A stretch of 64,000 bases of DNA from Wyeomyia smithii (GCF_029784165.1 NC_073696.1:88899381-88963380); one strand, 5' to 3'. Shown: positions 34,824 to 47,757, numbered from the stretch's first letter. Numbers and translations are program-made. Notes: generated by a model not told the origin, from the sequence alone.

Positions 34824-37488
34824 ACACATAATTGCGAGAAATCAAGTTGTTCGGCGCCAAACGGCCAGATAAAATGGATGCGGTGGTGGAGCGAAGCCAA
34901 GATGCATAGCATGGCTGAATAATGAAAACAAGTGTTCTTGAAGTTGTGTGCACGTGTAGATATATTTCCACTAACTAGGAATAATGAAATTATAGTTTCA
35001 GTTATACATATCGGTTCGAACGGATTCTAGGATCCGGCCAGCTGCTTGCCACTGGCGAATTGCAATATCCTAGGAGCTGTCGGATAAATGATGACGGGTT
35101 GTGTACACTGAATTCCATGAAAATCCTCTTGTCGTTTGTTGTTCTTTGGTCTTCCTCAGCCGACTGGACAACTGCTCAAGTGCCAGCAGGAGTGGCAGTG
35201 AGTACAAGAAGCAGAGCACAACAAGGCATTACTGTTGTTTTCGATTTGATCAGATCGGATATTGGCACCTCCCGGGCAGATAATTGTTGTCGGAAGTGCA
35301 AATATCTGGTTAGAACAGCATTAACACATCAAGGATTAGATTAAGGGAAAGCTGTTTAGCTGCCTATTTCATGATTTCATTGTAGCGGTATATGATTTGT
35401 GAATTTTCATATTGATATTACTAAATATTTTGTTTAAATTAATTTTATAATAACATTTAAATAGTTTGTTTTTAAATGATTGCAAGAAAGATTCTTTCTT
35501 GAGCTATAATGAAAACAATAGCCCTATAAATGAAACCAAATTTTTATTGTTGTTGCCAAAAAATAATGCATTTTTATCGGTACTGAAAAAAACTTATAAT
35601 GTTCTGGCGCCAAATTTAACCCAGTTTACCTTGTGAAATTGAAACCTTACATAAAATACAGGGTGAATCACAAATAAAGATATTTAATGTAATTGCACTA
35701 GATGCCAAATTGGCTATTACGCTTTCATTTTTGTCCGAAAGGATATTGGGAAATCATTAACTTTATCTTCCATCACATATGTTTCAATCGCGATTTCAAT
35801 CAAGCGACTTATAGTTATGAACACGGTACAGCTGCGCCTGTTTGCATTGGACAAACCAATTTCCCTAAGTGAATATCGCCTAAATCAAACAAATCACGGC
35901 CTGTATATTGTTTCGAACGAAATCCAATTATCTCGAGATTGTATCCGACTATACCATAGCGAAGTGTTAGCAGAAAAACTAGTACCGTATCATCGTATCA
36001 CGTCGTTGTTTGACGCCGGCAGCCACTATAAACTCGAAAAAGTGTACACGAAAAACAAGCAACACAGCATTTATGGAGCAGAGACAAAGTTCGGTTTCGG
36101 AAACGGGCACCGCACAATAAATTTTATCGCAAACTTTGCAGTTTCTCATTAGGATGTTTGCTATGAATTTATTACAGATTGTACGAGCCGAAAATTGCTG
36201 GCAGCCATCAGTTTACCGGTTTTCAACCCGTTCCCCTAGTTTTGCTGCCAGGGCCGGTACAGAAGGTACATAAGTATTGCTGGTTATGCTCGGTTTGCCA
36301 CCGGCAAACTTTGCATTTATTTGTGTTGAGTTCGTATCCGCTGGATTTGCAAGGTGACGGCAGCACTAAAAAACGAGAGATAAGTTTCGAGGAAGTGGCT
36401 CCGAGCTACAATGAGGCACCAGTTGAATTTATGCGCAAACTTTTACGGAATGTTCTGATTGAGTACCTGTGGGTAAAACTGATCAATTCAAAATTTTGTA
36501 GCTGAACGTATGCTTTAAATCGAGTAATCAAGACATTTTTGTTGGTTTTTATTATTAAGTAAAAATGTCCAGATGTTTTTGCATGTAAATTAGGCATGCT
36601 GTTATTTTAGTTTGCGAGTAGAACACATAAAACTAGCCAACGCTACATTTATTATTCGCGGTAAACAATTCAGTAAAACAGTTTCATTCACAGTTTTAGG
36701 TGAACTCGTCCACCAGTAAATAATTACCTCCGATTGTTTAGCAAAACGGTGTAGATAAACCACACCACAGTTCTAATTGTTAAACGGTGTTGACATAACC
36801 TACAAACACGCAAGCTAGGTAATATAGGGACTTATAAATAAGGGTGTGATAATCTATAAACTAGCGCTGTGTACAGTGGCTCTTTGATTATCTGTTTCGA
36901 TCGAACCCGATGGCGGTTGGAAGGTGGCCGTGTTCACCGGATTGCTTATCTTAATGGGCGATAAATAAATAAAGCTAGCTCTGTGTGTCCTGAATTGGAG
37001 CCAGTTAATTGGTCGAAACAGTTGACCGTTCGGTGGCAATGTCCGGGCAAACACAAGCACTCTAGTGGGGGGAGTGTTGAATAGATCGATTCGTTGTGTT
37101 GATAGGATTCACAGAGAAGGTGGACACGAATTGGCGACGGATTCAACCAACTGTGAGCTGACGTAGGTAATTGTTTTAAATTGTAATTGATCGCTGAATG
37201 TAGTGCTTTTTTCGAGGCAATCAGAAACATTCAATATCAATTAACAGATTACTGTTATAATCGCTGTTGTTTCTGACGCGATGATCCTTTGTTAATTTAA
37301 TTACCTGTAGTAAAGATGGATGAAAGAAAAAAACTTTATTTGTTTCTATACAATGCATTCATTTAATCTCCTAATATCAATGAGTGGAATGCATTATGGA
37401 ATATCATACCGATTTGAGGCGAAAGATCACAATAGCATCGAATTTTTAACAAACTAATGGATGCGGTATTCATTATTTCCTCTTCCAG
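34824..37488. other. Intron stretch upstream of the central dpr exons
   Basis: Lower repeat density than the rest of the intron. The open frames at 35117-35344, 35817-36152 and 36179-36505 have no recognised domain. The first begins with a plausible signal peptide (see findings). The intron ends in ATTTCCTCTTCCAG. Confidence 0.4.
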
Positions 37489-37597
37489 GAATGGCCACTG
37501 CAAATCAAATACGTCCAGCTACGGGATGCCGGTCCGTACGAATGCCAAGTTTCGACCCATCCGCCAACCTCGATATTCATCCAATTGGACGTAGTGG
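37489..37597 (+). CDS. dpr13: dpr-family gene, exon completing Ig domain 1
   Basis: 109 bp: 36 full codons plus one base. It begins EWPLQIKYVQLRDAG and carries the second Ig1 cysteine in the family motif YECQVSTHPPTS. A CCAG acceptor precedes it and the donor GTAAGT starts at 37598. The reading phase joins the 9743 exon exactly, and the combined residues SEDSE|EWPLQIK match the usual Dpr strand E border. Confidence 0.93.
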
Positions 37598-37668
37598 GTA
37601 AGTTCTGCAGAAAGCATCGTGTGGCAGCCGTTCCGCACATTTCACCACGCTGTCTTTTCCACTTACAG

Positions 37669-37845
37669 AAGCAAAGGCGGAAATTTTCGGCCCATCGGAA
37701 AAATATCTCAAACCTGGCTCGACGTTGCGGCTCACCTGTCGGGTCGTCAAGAGCAACGAGCCACCGTTGTACATCTTCTGGTACCATAACAATCGGATGA
37801 TCAATTACGATGTTCACCGAGGTGTTAACGTATCCACCGAGGCCG
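37669..37845 (+). CDS. dpr13: dpr-family gene, Ig domain 2 first exon
   Basis: 177 bp in phase 1 after a 71-bp intron. It encodes the start of the second Ig domain: AEIFGPSEKYLKPGSTLRLT with the following first cysteine, then YIFWYHNNRMINYD with the core tryptophan. GVNVSTEA matches the loop typical of Dpr13-like members. Acceptor CTTACAG and donor GTAAGT are both good. Confidence 0.93.
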
Positions 37846-37986
37846 GTAAGTTTCAGGATTAGGATCCATTTAGTTGCTGGTGTGGCGGAAGCACACTAAA
37901 TAATTAATCCAAATTCGCTTATCACACCAATGAATGTCCAATTCTGACCATGTACACTTAACTGTTATTTAATTCTACTTCGATAG

Positions 37987-38100
37987 ATAATCGCTTCTCG
38001 GAACTGGTCATATCCCATACCAATACCCTTAACTCCGGAAATTACTCATGCGTGTCAAACAATGCGGTGGCGGCCTCGACACTGGTGCACATTTTGAACG
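37987..38100 (+). CDS. dpr13: dpr-family gene, Ig domain 2 second exon
   Basis: 114 bp. The split codon G|AT gives Asp, followed by FSELVISHTNTLNSG and the second Ig2 cysteine in NYSCVSNN, then the final strand STLVHILN. Acceptor TCGATAG (37980-37986) is weaker than its neighbours and donor GTACGA begins at 38101. Removing this 141-bp intron keeps the frame and the Ig fold intact. Confidence 0.92.
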
Positions 38101-39780
38101 GTACGATATCTTTTATGGCGTGTGTAAACCATAATTAAACTGTAATAAACCGAATTAGATAAATCATGCATAATATTTACATTATGTATACTGCAATATA
38201 TTGCATTCGGAAAACTATTCCCACTGCTGAATAAATTTTGAGAATGTTTCCAACACCTATTCCTCGGTTCGAACAGGAATCTGTGCTCACTATCTTGATT
38301 TAGCGAGGTATACCTAGTCAATAGGTTTTTTTCAGGTTTTAATCGCTCATCAAAACTTTGAAAAGTAAATAATTGTAACCTGCTCAAATGCTCCATAATA
38401 AAGCTCATCGAGGCCCCTGATTGGGCATTCCGTTTCATTTATCATTTCCGAATTGCATCGAAGCACAAGAAGAGCGTTGTTACTCGTGTTAGAATACAAT
38501 ACCTCGGCAGATTTCATGCAAGATTGCCGGCGCACGTGTAGAATCCTACTCCTCAGGCTTGTATGCAATCAGCTGTGTTCAGCTGTGTTGTGTTTTTATC
38601 AAGTGTAAACTCTTGAGTTCTTATACGTGAACTAGATGCGTGATGAAATAAATCGAATCAGTGAATCAATGAATTTTTCACACACTCAAAATTTCTCCCC
38701 AATTATTAAGGGGTTATATACCTTTTTAGTTTTCAAAAAATCGAATTTTTTTTATTGCATTATCTGAAAGTACAACACCTTGAGAACATTTGCAAAGATT
38801 TTCATAAAGATCTGAGCGATTTGCAGCACGCCTCGCCATGGCCGCATAAGCTAAACTTAGAATTTTATCCACGTTTATCTCGGCTTCTCAAAAATGACTT
38901 TGCCGTGTTTACGATTGCGGTAAGACTACTAAACCGATTTTCTTCATCTTTTTTAATGTTCGTTATCAAATTTTCCCGTCGTTGAACGATCGTATTTCAA
39001 TACACGAAATTTAACTTTGCCGAGAAAAGAAATTTATACAATTCTCAGCGCTCAAAATATGTTTTTTAGGAGAAATGTTCCCGTTTGCACTGAAAACAAA
39101 ATATGTACTTATAAAAATGATCGTTCAGATACTCGGCACAAACTAATGAGATAATATAAGTTTTTTGATTCTAGTAGATCTGCTGCGTCGCTATCGTAAA
39201 CACCGCAAACCTTTGCCGAAAAATCATTTGGGGAAACGATGACAGCTTCTAGTTTCTTGAAATCAACTTAAAATAACCGAATTCCGCCCAATATTAGTAT
39301 TTCCGGAATCAAAACGAAGCTCAGAGACCGGAAATCAACTCCACATGCCATTTTGAAATCCAAAATGACGACTTCTGTTTAATGAAGAATAGCTGTATAT
39401 GACCTAATACTACCCAATATGTGTATTGTCGTAATCTGGGTGTTGCACAGGACCCAAAAATTTACCACAGATGCCATTTTAAATCTTATCAGGGTTTTAC
39501 TATATTAATTCTTGACGGGGACTTGGTGATATATTGTATTAGGGAACATACTTAAAAGACGTAGCATTTTTTTTCATGATTTTCAAAGCCCCCCTCCGCC
39601 CTCGTAGCATTTGGTCACAACCCAGCAAACAATTTGGTCCGTATATTTCAGTTGTTGTTGAGATAGCAGCACCCTTGTACAATCTGATAAAGTTGTATAT
39701 AACGTTCTATATGAGCTCATAAGTACCAAAGTGGAGGCAATATACGTACCAAAATGGTTCGCGCAGTTAAAGATATACAA
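38101..39780. other. Intron stretch with inverted copy of the 120-bp modules
   Basis: On the minus strand 39240-39490 resembles two units of the modular element at 30.4-32.5 kb (for example CACATATTGGGTAGTATTAG and CGTCATTTTGGATTTCAAAA). 38700-39000 resembles a common dispersed repeat (AAGGGGTTATATACC start), class unknown. No gene. Confidence 0.4.
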
Positions 39781-39782
39781 TA

Positions 39783-40680
39783 GGGTGGGGAATCGTTATA
39801 TGGAAAAAATGAAACTTGATAGCACAAAGCCAGAACCAAGTTTTATTGGCTCCATTAGGGGCCCCAAACAATACTAAACTTACCGGAGGCCGATTGGTTT
39901 TGTCTTCGCTTGGCGCATTGCATTTCAAATTTGTATGAAAATTTGTATGGGAAAACCCACTTTTTTGCATTTTGCTCTCTATAGAGCTCAGAAAGGCTTA
40001 AACCATACGTTTTAAAACTTCGAAAGGTAGGTTTTTTGATGCTTAACAGCTTTGCCGAAGACACTAAGTATCTACGATGTCCAGAAAAAATGCTATAGCT
40101 GTTCAAAGTTAAGTATGTCGAACTAAATGCTGAAAATCATGTTTCCTGCCAACACTACCAGTGTACCGCCGTCAATCAGATATCTATCATAATTAACCTC
40201 TGAAACATGTTGTAAATCCTACTTGCGCCCTAAATATTAACCTAAATTTGTTTGTCTAGTCTAGCTCAGTGTATAAATTGATACGAAAGGTTACTTCTGA
40301 TAGCTATCCTACTGACGCCGGTACACTGGCAGTGTTGACAAAAAAGTGATTTTCGGCATTTGATTCGACATACTCAACTTTGAACGGCTATAGCGTTTTT
40401 TCAGGACATCATAGCTCTTTAGTAGCTTCGGCAAAGTTGTTAAACATCTAAAATACTATATTTCTACGTAGTGTAGTGTATTAAAGATCCTGAGCTTAGC
40501 TCCCCAGAAAGGGTAATGCAAAGAAGTGGGTTTTCCCATACAAATTTCCATACAAATTTGAAATGCAATGCGCCAAACGGAGACAAAACCAATCGGCCTC
40601 CGGTGGGTTTAGGATTGTTTGGGGCCTCAAATTGAACCAAAATAACCTGGTTCTGGAAAATTGATCACTTTTCCCCACCC
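39783..40680. mobile_element. 0.9-kb near-palindromic element with TA flanks
   Basis: Ends GGGTGGGGAA and TTCCCCACCC with TA outside each (39781-39782, 40681-40682). Two arms of about 370 bp are inverted copies: GGGGCCCCAAACAAT, GCGCATTGCATTTCAAATTTG, TTTGCCGAAG, CACTACCAGTGTACCG against CGGTACACTGGCAGTG, CTTCGGCAAA, CAAATTTGAAATGCAATGCGC, GTTTGGGGCC. A spacer of about 170 bases separates them. No coding domain. Confidence 0.85.
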
Positions 40681-40682
40681 TA

Positions 40683-42139
40683 ATATACAACTTTTTATTC
40701 CATTTTTTACAATTCTATAACAATTACCTTTTGCTTAAAATCTGAGGTATGAACAACTCTGTTTGCTACTTAGTAGAATTTTCTATTGCTATAATTCAAG
40801 CATACATACAATTCCGTTTCACCCGTATTATGATGCTTCTACGATGCTCTACGAATTAAAACGCAGCAGTGTATAACCTGTACTGCGAATAAATTTTGCA
40901 TTATATACAACCTAAGTTTTCCAAATAATAAAAAAAAAACATAAAATTGAGTAGCAACAATTTCATTTTTTTTAATGACAAGTACGCGTACCATTAAACC
41001 TCAGTACTTTCTTTGGTATGTATTAATATTATTTAGGTTGGATGCGGCATTTGTCTTTATTATATTTTACAAGGCTGTGTTCAGCCTCGAACCCACAACG
41101 TTCCGATCACTGCTCTTATTCCCTATCCTCAGAGTCTATTTTACGATGCTGCATGTCAACGAATTTTATCTAGTAACCTGTAAATCGTATATGATGTCTT
41201 TAATGTTGACCCAAATCTATTTATAGACTCTGAAGTCAATATGTAACTCAATATTACCTCATATACGAAAGAATAATAACATGCAATCTGCATTGACCTT
41301 CTTTTCAACTGTTAGGCGATTCAAGCAATTGCAATCAACAAACATTAAAAATCTTTCAAGGCATTGCCCATGTTTATGTGAAACCCGACTGTATGTGCCA
41401 TTTTTTGAGTGATTTTTTTTCAGTCTAAACTGCGTTCATGATTTATACCCAATTCTTTAAATCTTTCAGGAACTAGATTATGAAAACCAGAGTTGCTGAA
41501 AGGGACATTTTAATTTAAAATAAATTTGACATAAAAATGGTATCATTCTTTACTATTCAACGATTTCGTGTTTCATAATAGACGATTTAGACTGTCATGT
41601 CACGAAAAAGTAAATTGTATAAAATTCATTATGCAATCCTCTTACAACTGTTATAGGAGTTTTCAATTTTGTACTGTGTGACCAAACTCTTTGACGGTCA
41701 CAATAAAATCCTTTGATCGCTGAGCCAGCTTGATCTTTACTCCTATTTATATTGTATTTTTTTCGTGTTAGCAAACCGCAGTGCCAGGTCCAGAATTTGT
41801 GTTTGACGATGCCTGTTGTTTGTTTACGCGTATAAATAATTGTCAGTAAATATCTAAGCAAAAATTACGCATATACATACTCTATTGTTATGTTTGAGTT
41901 TTGTTTAATTTTTGTTTAATAGCCTCGTTTGGTGTCATTTTGCTTAGTTTTTGTATGTAAATTATTTCTATTGTTTGTTTATATGAATTATTTATTTAAA
42001 CTATTTTGTTGTATTTTGCATGTATATAAAATTTAAATTTAAGAGAAAACAAGTATTAGATTAGGTAAAATCAATAAATTGTTCTAAAAAAATCAAATAA
42101 TGATAATTGAAACCCTGACACCAAACTAAACGATAAGTT
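40683..42139. other. Intron stretch, nothing recognised
   Basis: AT-rich with only short chance frames. No repeat family recognised. Confidence 0.4.
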
Positions 42140-42724
42140 TATAAAAGCTTCGAGTCGTCGGGTACAAACAACGGGGTGGTGCGCTACGCGGCAGGGAGGG
42201 TCTACGATGGAAAGCGGACAAGTTGTAAATAAAAAGTTCGGATAGCAAATATGCGGGAGAGTTTTTGATGATAACCCGGAGGAGTGTAGTCGCGCGTTAA
42301 AGATCCAGTGTCGAAGTTTTGGCGGAATAAAGCCCTAAGTGAGACCTTTTGTGGCCAAATTGGAAGGCCATTTTGTACGCTAAGTTTTGGCGCGTCGTTG
42401 AAAACCGCGGCCGTGGTGAAAGGCAAGTTAAAGTCAGTTGAAGCCATCCAGAGTGCAACAGTGACACCCTCCGGGTTACCGCCAGCCGATCATCCATCGA
42501 TCAACAAGCCGGTGCTACCCTTGTGACGCCGATAACCACCGAGGCCGCCTTGTCCGATACTACAACGCCCAGCTGGCCAGAAGACCGGATCCGACCAGCT
42601 AAATCACCGCATCTCTAAAACAGCAACGCAGCCAAGCCACCCAATCAGCACCTACACCCCCACCGAGCGGAGTGCCCGACGGACGCCTCATCGTGAAAAA
42701 AGATATGCGCTAGTAAAAATAAAT
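42140..42724 (+). promoter_or_regulatory. GC-rich unit between a TATA box and AATAAA
   Basis: TATAAAAG at 42140-42147 is followed by about 570 bases of GC-rich sequence without a long open frame, then AATAAA at 42718-42723. The composition contrasts sharply with the AT-rich intron on both sides. This could be a short non-coding transcript unit, the R-U5/leader part of an LTR element, or another retrosequence. No family recognised. Confidence 0.3.
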
Positions 42725-43013
42725 CCCTACTAACTCTCCCTTCCCGCGGAAAGCAATTTTAATAAAAAATTTGTATGGTCTCGTAATTTTCAAGCTGTTC
42801 TTTGTTAGAATAATTTTGAGTCTTTTTGACTTGTTTCCGCTCAGTATTAGTGTATAATCTGTGAATTTCACTCAGTGACCAACGGTATAGGTGGGTTGAA
42901 AGTCCACCCGATTGAATTTTCTACAGGAGACCAAAGTAACGACCTGAAGCTGGGAAGTAAAAAGCAACTAGAAGCAAGTGAATTGTAACAACTGCAATTA
43001 AGTTTAGCACTGT

Positions 43014-44744
43014 ACTGCCGTAGGTTGTAATTTTGACGTAGGCGCCAGAAGCACAAAATCGCTTCAGAAGCGATTTTGTCTGAATCGTTCGCAAATTAAC
43101 AGAAGCGCTTTGTTACGCAATCTAATCTTATAGAATTTGAGTAAATATGTTGAATAACGTATCCCATTGCTTTGAAACGTGTATTTATGTAAATGCATTG
43201 AGTTCTAACGCTAACGTCACTTCTCCTGCAAAATAGCAAAACCATTTTAACGTTTTGCATAAAAAGTGACGTCGGTGCGCCTGAGTAGTCTAGTTTGCCA
43301 TGCGTACTGGTCGGTCAGCAGCAATGATATAATTAATATTATGCACTTCACAAGCACGATATACTCTGCCTATAATCGCATACCAGTCCCATATTGGTTT
43401 TCATCGTTTTTGAGTTAAATATCGGATTCCATCTATTTCTTGCTCTATTATCGATTAAGGAAACGAAAAAGTATGTTTTATTTGAAAAAAGTCGGAAAAA
43501 AATGTGAGGTCAAATTGTCCCATCTTGAGAATAATCGCATATCAGTCCCACCAAATGTTTTTCCTGAGTAGGGCCATATTTTTTCTACAATCCATATAAT
43601 TGATACTTGGTACTGTTTTCTCAAGCTTTTTACTGTTAAAAATTTCCAAATAATTAATAATTGCAAGGTTATTTTAAATAAATTCCACACAAAAGATAAT
43701 TTTAAGTAGACACTGAAACTGCAACTTTTTCTGAAAGTTCATTCCCGAAGGGTTATTGGTTTCGTCAATCAGAGGGATAAACCTTGAGCAATGCTGCTTT
43801 CTGCAAGGGGTTAGGTAATTTTCTGTGGATTATCTGCTCACTTCAAATAATTATTCAAGTTAAAATTGTCAGAACTCAGAAATTTTTAGTTGCTTAGCTA
43901 AAAACAGCTTGTATCTCTTTTCATCGCCGTCGTCTTCCGTCAAGTCATTGTTGTAATGAATTTGGAAACTTCCCTTTCTCAATACCACTTTTCCAATATG
44001 CTTAATGCACGGGCTAATGCGGAATAATTTTATTCAGCAAGTATTTCGAATTCGAAACACTGAAGACATAAGAAAGGATATTAATCAGTAGCATATCCAA
44101 GAATTCAACCTTATATTTTGCTTTTTCAACGACGACCTTAAAGTCGGGGTAAGTAATGGGTGGATGTTTCCGCCATTCTCCATGCAGAATATTTAGACGT
44201 TGTCTGCGGCCATAAACGTCTGCCCATATTCAAAATACTAGAGAAAAATATGGAGTAGTACACCGAGTGGTTGAGAGTGAGACTAATAAGCGATTATTTT
44301 GCTGCTCGATGGCCTAAATAATCGCATATTAGTCTCTTCCATATTTTTCATTGTAATTTACGCGACAAAGGCAACTCTTCAATGAAGAAGTTATGATTGA
44401 GATCTATTTCATTACATCATGACGAAAAAATTAGAATAGCCCACCCCAAACAGGAGAAATATCCAAAACAAAAAAACATCTTCAAGCGCTGTTTTCTCAA
44501 CTTGATGATTTTCCAGATGGGACTGATATGCAATTATAGGCAGTATTATCGTATCCGTACCACGTCACTTCTATGCAAAAACGCTCTAACGTCACTTTTT
44601 ATTCTTGATATTTCTCAGTTATTTATCAACCTTTTTTAAAACGGCAACAAACATTTACAAGGTGGCAACCTATACTATAGTAATCCATAAAAAAATGAAA
44701 TTGGAAAATTTGGCGCTTACGTCAAAACGCCAGCCCACGGCAGT
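43014..44744. mobile_element. Outer TIR element enclosing a second TIR pair
   Basis: Left ACTGCCGTAGGTTG...TTTTGACGTAGGCGCC (43014-43046) and right GGCGCTTACGTCAAAACGCC...CACGGCAGT (44712-44744) are inverted copies matching at about 27 of 33 positions. No transposase recognised. The TSD is unclear. It contains the inner element at 43376-44543. Confidence 0.65.
43376..44543. mobile_element. Inner TIR element with iterated ATCGCATATCAGTCCCA motif
   Basis: Left end CTGCCTATAATCGCATACCA and right end (read inverted) CTGCCTATAATTGCATATCA agree over about 27 bases with two mismatches. The motif ATCGCATATCAGTCCCA recurs inside at about 43535 and 44320 in the forward direction and at about 44277 inverted. 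No transposase found. Confidence 0.75.
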
Positions 44745-47700
44745 GTAGATAACTCTACTGCGATGAAATCTGATTTTTTGTGTGCATTCATACGTGGAAA
44801 AATATGCAGTCAAATATCACGGACTGTACGACCCATATATGATGAAAGATAACTTGAACTGGTTATGTCATGAATTTTATACAATTTCGATTGAAACTGG
44901 ATGTTTATACAATTTTGTATTGCCATTTTTATACGATTTCTGGTTATCTGGGAAAACTTCAACTCCCCCCTGGAAAAAAAACGTAGCATTCGATTTGCCC
45001 CCCCTCCGGTTTTGAGAGAAACATACAAAAATACAAGTGACAACATAAAAAAATACTTGAAAAAAAAAATCACCGCATCTAATTTAATTTATTTATCACT
45101 TATACACTAGAGACAGCATTCCTTTGGATGTTAACTATGCTATGGATTAATGTTGTCTACTTCGAAGAGATTGTGTTTTTGTACGAGGAGGAAAGATGTT
45201 TATACAACTTCGTGTGATCTATGTCTGTAGAAAAACACAGAAAATATTCCGAAATTCGCGAAAGAAACTAATCGTTGCATAATACATAATACGCTTCAAA
45301 AACCATAAACACTGCTTTATTCACGAATGCGACAAAGATAGTGAAATGTATCCCAAAGTTCTTTGCGGAAGCTGCTATATTGTATACTATAGTATGTTTT
45401 AACCATCTAGAAAAAAACACCAGGAATAAAACATTTGAGTTTTTATTAACCTTTGTAACAAAAAAAAAGAAATCAGACCGATAAAAAACAATTTACAACT
45501 GTTGACGTATTTTATCAAGTATACACTCCCCCAACAGTTATGGATCTCCCACAATTACGGATCACTTTTTTGTTTCATGTTATTTGACTCAGTTAAAAAA
45601 ACTGTTTGAAGGCATGTAGCATTTTTGCAGTAAAACATACCATATTCGCTAGCTTTGAACACAGAAAACATCGTTTTTATTCCAAGATAGATGCGTTTTT
45701 TATAAGCGTATAATATTGTCATCTACAATCTTTCAAAATATTTATCGTTTTTCTCAATCAACGTAAGTAGCGCGCTCCTCATTCATAAGGTTTCTATGTA
45801 ATAGCTAATTCTCGTGCAAAAAATAGCTGATACACAAAAATGAAGGTGAGTTCTTCACGATTCATCAAAGTATTGATGGTTGAAAGCGATTTTTCTATAA
45901 AAATAAGTTATTTTCTAAATGTTCCATGATAGGGACCAAGCCAAGGTAGTTTCTCACAATTATGAATCACTTCGATTCAAATATGATTTTAACCAGTTAA
46001 AACACCCTATCAACTTATATTGGGTTCTAAAACGGAAGCTGAACAGTGTTGAGTCTTTGAAAAATACGGGAAGACGGGAAGGCTACGTAAAGCGGCAAAA
46101 AGTTATGATGTACCATATGTATAAAACATGGAAACAAATACTCAATCAAGTGAAAGATTACATATTTCTGTAACTGAAAACATTTATAGATTACTTTTTT
46201 TACAATAAAATTGGCCATAAATGATTGTTTTAAATTCATACATCTTTTAAAGTGATCCATTATTATGGGAGGACTGTAATATTTATAAATTATTGCAAGT
46301 GATTCGGTTAAAAGTAAAAATTTTTGATTAAAGAAACGCAGGTAATTGAAATGGAACTCAATTGTCTTCAAGTTGATGTTACACGATTTGTATAGATTAC
46401 CAATCAAATAAAAAAAATTAGGTTGAAAAAACGCTAAAAATTTAAATCAATTTTATTCAATTTTCCCCAGATAGATTTTTTTAAAACCGGCCGATTTTGA
46501 AATGTAAGGACCCAAACTAACTTTTGGTGAAAGAAATCCGAGGTACATTAAACTATGACAATCCGGTATTTCGGACACACCGTGCGCTGCACTTACTAGC
46601 TTTGAACACACACACGCGTACACACACATACGCACTCGTAAATATGTATATACTGTTGCATCATTTACTTTAGACATTTCAGCGCGACACCATGAACAAC
46701 ATGCTTATGTTAAAACATGTTCAGACTTGTTTACACATGAACATACATAAGCAGATCTCTACTAGTTGGTGTATTGCTCTTGTGTGTTCACGAGCATATT
46801 TTCATAACGATTTGAATTTTCAGATGTTATGTTAAAGGCGCTAAACCCTAAAACTCGTGCCCTTAAATAAGCCTTCAGTTTTTTCCCCCCAGCAGATTAT
46901 TTTGGCCCCATAGTAACTTTTTCTCGTCTCATCGGAACCTTTCGAACCATATAATGAAGGGAACATATTCTAAGCAGCTTTAGGAACCGCCTGTGTATTG
47001 AGACGAAATACTTGAAATGTGTTGGGTGGAATTCGAACAGAAGTATCAATCTGTTCTCTATCTTTTTCTCTGTGAGAACTTGTTTTCAGATTGTAGAACT
47101 AGGTTAGCAAACTTTAACAATAATCAATTAAAGCTACCAATCGAGGGACACTATTCCAATCACCCCGAACCTATTTTTAGCAGTTTTCCCTCTGTTTCGC
47201 AGGCGTTTTTTTCAGCACCCGAAGTGGCTCCTGAATGGCTGCAATATAGGTCGATTTGTCTCGAATGATGATTTCTGTATGATTTCTTTGTGGTTAACGG
47301 TATTTCGTATATTCATAAGACAGCTAGACAATCAAAGTTTTCGTTTCCATCATTGAAATTGTCGATATTGATCAAAATCCAGGAGTAAACTCCTGCTTTC
47401 TTCGACTGATTAAAATAGGCGCTACTGCTTAAGCCGTTCCCTACCTGCATCGGTATTCACCAGAATACCAAAATCGTCCAGTCTACTTTTCCGTGAAAAT
47501 TAAATTATTATTTAATAATGTACCGCATACTATACCATTCAATTATTTCGAAAACTTGTGGTTCAGTCATCCTCACAACCATCATTAATCACAGGAAAAG
47601 ACAAAGAATGCCTGTGACAACGTTCCGCAGTTTCAATAATAACTTGCATGACCAGTTATTCACTCTTTTGTTATCGGATTTCAGTATGCAACATCATTGC

Positions 47701-47757
47701 CAAATCCCTTAAACATGATTTTTTTCTATTTTTTCATGCTGGTATGCGAATTGATAC
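44745..47757. other. Intron stretch with a duplicated repeat motif
   Basis: 45541-45600 (TCTCCCACAATTACGGATCACTT...) has a diverged direct copy at 45945-46005 and an inverted one at 46251-46280, suggesting an old repeat or TIR element of about 750 bp (45531-46280). A short CA-rich run lies at 46606-46636. No gene. Confidence 0.4.

Larger units (their letters stand above)
9845..37488 (+). other. 27.6-kb dpr intron filled with transposons
   Basis: The exon at 9743-9844 and the exon at 37489 join in phase 0, and each half of Ig1 completes the other, so this whole span is one intron as far as the sequence shows. It contains an entire LINE (10.8-16.2 kb) in the sense direction and at least ten TIR elements. 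An undetected small exon inside it cannot be ruled out, but the protein joint needs none. Confidence 0.8.

Noticed and set aside
35817..36505. Two open frames of 111 and 108 codons
   Set aside because: Different frames, no recognisable family, no splice logic connecting them to dpr. The length is within chance for this composition.
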